Source of the DNA: Chrysomallon squamiferum | Lineage: Eukaryota > Mollusca > Gastropoda > Neomphalida > Peltospiridae | Assembly (NCBI GenBank): GCA_012295275.1 | Contig: CM022677.1 | Location: 3,614,968-3,678,967, forward strand | Reading direction: 5' to 3' | DNA: 64,000 nucleotides | Shown: positions 62,600 through 64,000 of the stretch, piece after piece | How the letters are laid out: each line of letters starts with the position of its first letter | Position numbering within the stretch: position 1 is the first letter of the stretch | Translations under genes and position numbers: made by a program | Notes under the pieces: model-generated | The model's database searches: none | Told to the model about the DNA's origin: nothing | What the model saw: only the letters and a program-made list of their open reading frames with translations

Positions 62600-63430
62600 C
62601 TTATAATTCAAAACAAAAAAGGTTTAATGATGATTAATAATCTAAAGATAATTAATTACTATCTCTATAATCTCCACATTCTTCAAAAACAGTAAAAAAG
62701 TTAATTTTTGAGAAATAGGAAATGTTTTCGAGTTTTATTTTACAGCAAATAATATATTTAAGTAAAAATTGCCTACAAAGTTTATTTCTGATGCAAGGGG
62801 AGTAACTATTGTAAGATTCTTAGTCTGTATTCTCAGAGTTATTTCTCATATAACAGCATAATATCAAGACAGAAATATCAAAATAGAAATGTCTACATCT
62901 GTTAAAGTGTTCTGTCAAGCTGTCATGTATTTTGTGCAACAGCACAATGGAATCATCTTCAGTTTGAGAGTTCAAAGCTCAGTAAAGCCTTTCTCTTCCA
63001 GATGTCTCAGTGTGTTTACCTCAAAAAAGAAAATATTTGAATTGAGCAGTTTGAAACATCCTCTTCATGTGGATTGTTATGTAGATAGCTGTCAGTTCTC
63101 TTTCTCGTGTCACAAATGAACTCGACAAACAAGATGCTGCTGTGTAGCTATATGAGTGTATGAATGTGTTTGTATAAACTGACCAAACAATAATAATGAT
63201 AACAATAATAATGATAATAATAAATAATATAATAATAATGATAAAAATAATTTTCAAAAATAAATAAATAAACATAATAATAAAAATAACAACAAAATAC
63301 ATTTACCAGATAACATATCTGTAATTTAAATTTAAAAATAAAATAAAATACTTTAGAAATTTTATTACTAAAAAAATAATCTCTTATTTCAACAAGAATG
63401 AGTTAATAATGGATTCTTTTTACACCTCAA
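62600..63430. other. No supported gene
   Basis: A 76-codon frame at 62889-63119 starts MSTSVKVFCQAVMYFVQQHN and has no low-complexity bias, but no splice sites, domain or context support it. The rest is AAT-rich microsatellite (63188-63300). Confidence 0.5.
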
Positions 63431-63431
63431 T

Positions 63432-63632
<201 letters not shown>

Positions 63633-64000
63633 AGTTTTTTCCTCCAAGCCACAGTTCCGCCTATGTGCCCCTCTTATGTGAATCTTGTGAACTGGTCTCG
63701 TTTTCAAACTAACTTGTACGTGCACAATAAAAAAATAAACAAGATCTCTGACACCCACATTGAAAACACGTGTTTATAGATATCCATTGAGGTATCCACT
63801 TTCATATATACTCACGTTTTTGAAACATCAAATCTGGTGTTGTTATTTTTATTTTATTTTTTTGTTTGTTTATCTTAGCAATTTTCGTTCCGGCGGTTGT
63901 TTCGTTGATTTTATTTTTGTTATGTCTTTGTTTGGTGTGACTGTGTGTGTGTGTTGTGTGTATGTGTTTTGTGTGTGTGTCATTATTTCATATAAATATA
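63633..64000. other. Window edge, nothing recognised
   Basis: Mixed sequence with a degenerate TG stretch near 63935-63985. No exon or RNA gene is supported. Confidence 0.6.

Noticed and set aside
62889-63119. A 76-codon plus-strand frame of normal composition
   Set aside because: Neither splice sites nor a recognisable domain accompany it, so I left it only as a remark in the annotation.

Overview
The window is AT-rich eukaryotic DNA, almost certainly from an animal. Spliced exons with GT..AG borders, introns of hundreds to thousands of bases, very dense microsatellites, several families of minisatellite and transposons of the Tigger/pogo, hAT, Tc1/mariner and MULE types all fit. The one gene that can be named securely is a PPP1R15 (GADD34/CReP) homologue, a family of animals. 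A mollusc or other lophotrochozoan is my best guess, from the repeat style rather than from any diagnostic gene. There are no operons and no prokaryotic signals.

Layout. 1-8.5 kb: the 3' end of an unrecognised plus-strand multi-exon gene; one of its introns holds a decayed Tigger element whose catalytic core is still open. A broken copy of an exon that also occurs at 28.4 kb lies at 2.6 kb. 8.5-28 kb: mostly non-coding, with a CRE-bearing minisatellite (15.4-16.5 kb), a small hAT-type non-autonomous element (17.0-17.3 kb), two copies of a tRNA-like SINE in opposite orientation (18.6 and 20.7 kb) and many short tandem arrays. 28.4-29.3 kb: the 5' end of an unrecognised minus-strand gene. 29.6-33.5 kb: plus-strand exon-like pieces, among them decayed cytosolic methionyl-tRNA synthetase exons and a broken MULE transposase fragment. 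34.4-37.8 kb: a 3.3-kb AT-rich satellite. 39.9-42.5 kb: a dead hAT (ZBED5-like) element with a younger hAT MITE nested inside.

42.5-50.2 kb: a small unrecognised plus-strand gene in which a block of about 2 kb, with two complete exons and part of a third, has been tandemly duplicated; the duplicated exons are open and their summed length keeps the reading frame. 53.1-54.5 kb: a dead mariner-like element. 54.8-57.7 kb: a 63-bp satellite bracketed by duplicated flanks. 58.8-61.6 kb: the PPP1R15 gene. Its first short exon splices to a long coding exon, and splicing creates an upstream ORF that ends 15 bases before the main start. A CRE/ATF-like site lies just upstream, and the acceptor is repeated nine times in a 55-bp tandem array. 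61.3-64 kb: further repeats.

No previously undescribed multi-gene system is evident. The most informative parts are the regulatory layout of PPP1R15, the in-frame exon-cassette duplication at 43.5-50 kb, and the nested transposon with legible target-site duplications. Exon models come from reading splice signals and phases by eye and have not been tested against transcripts.
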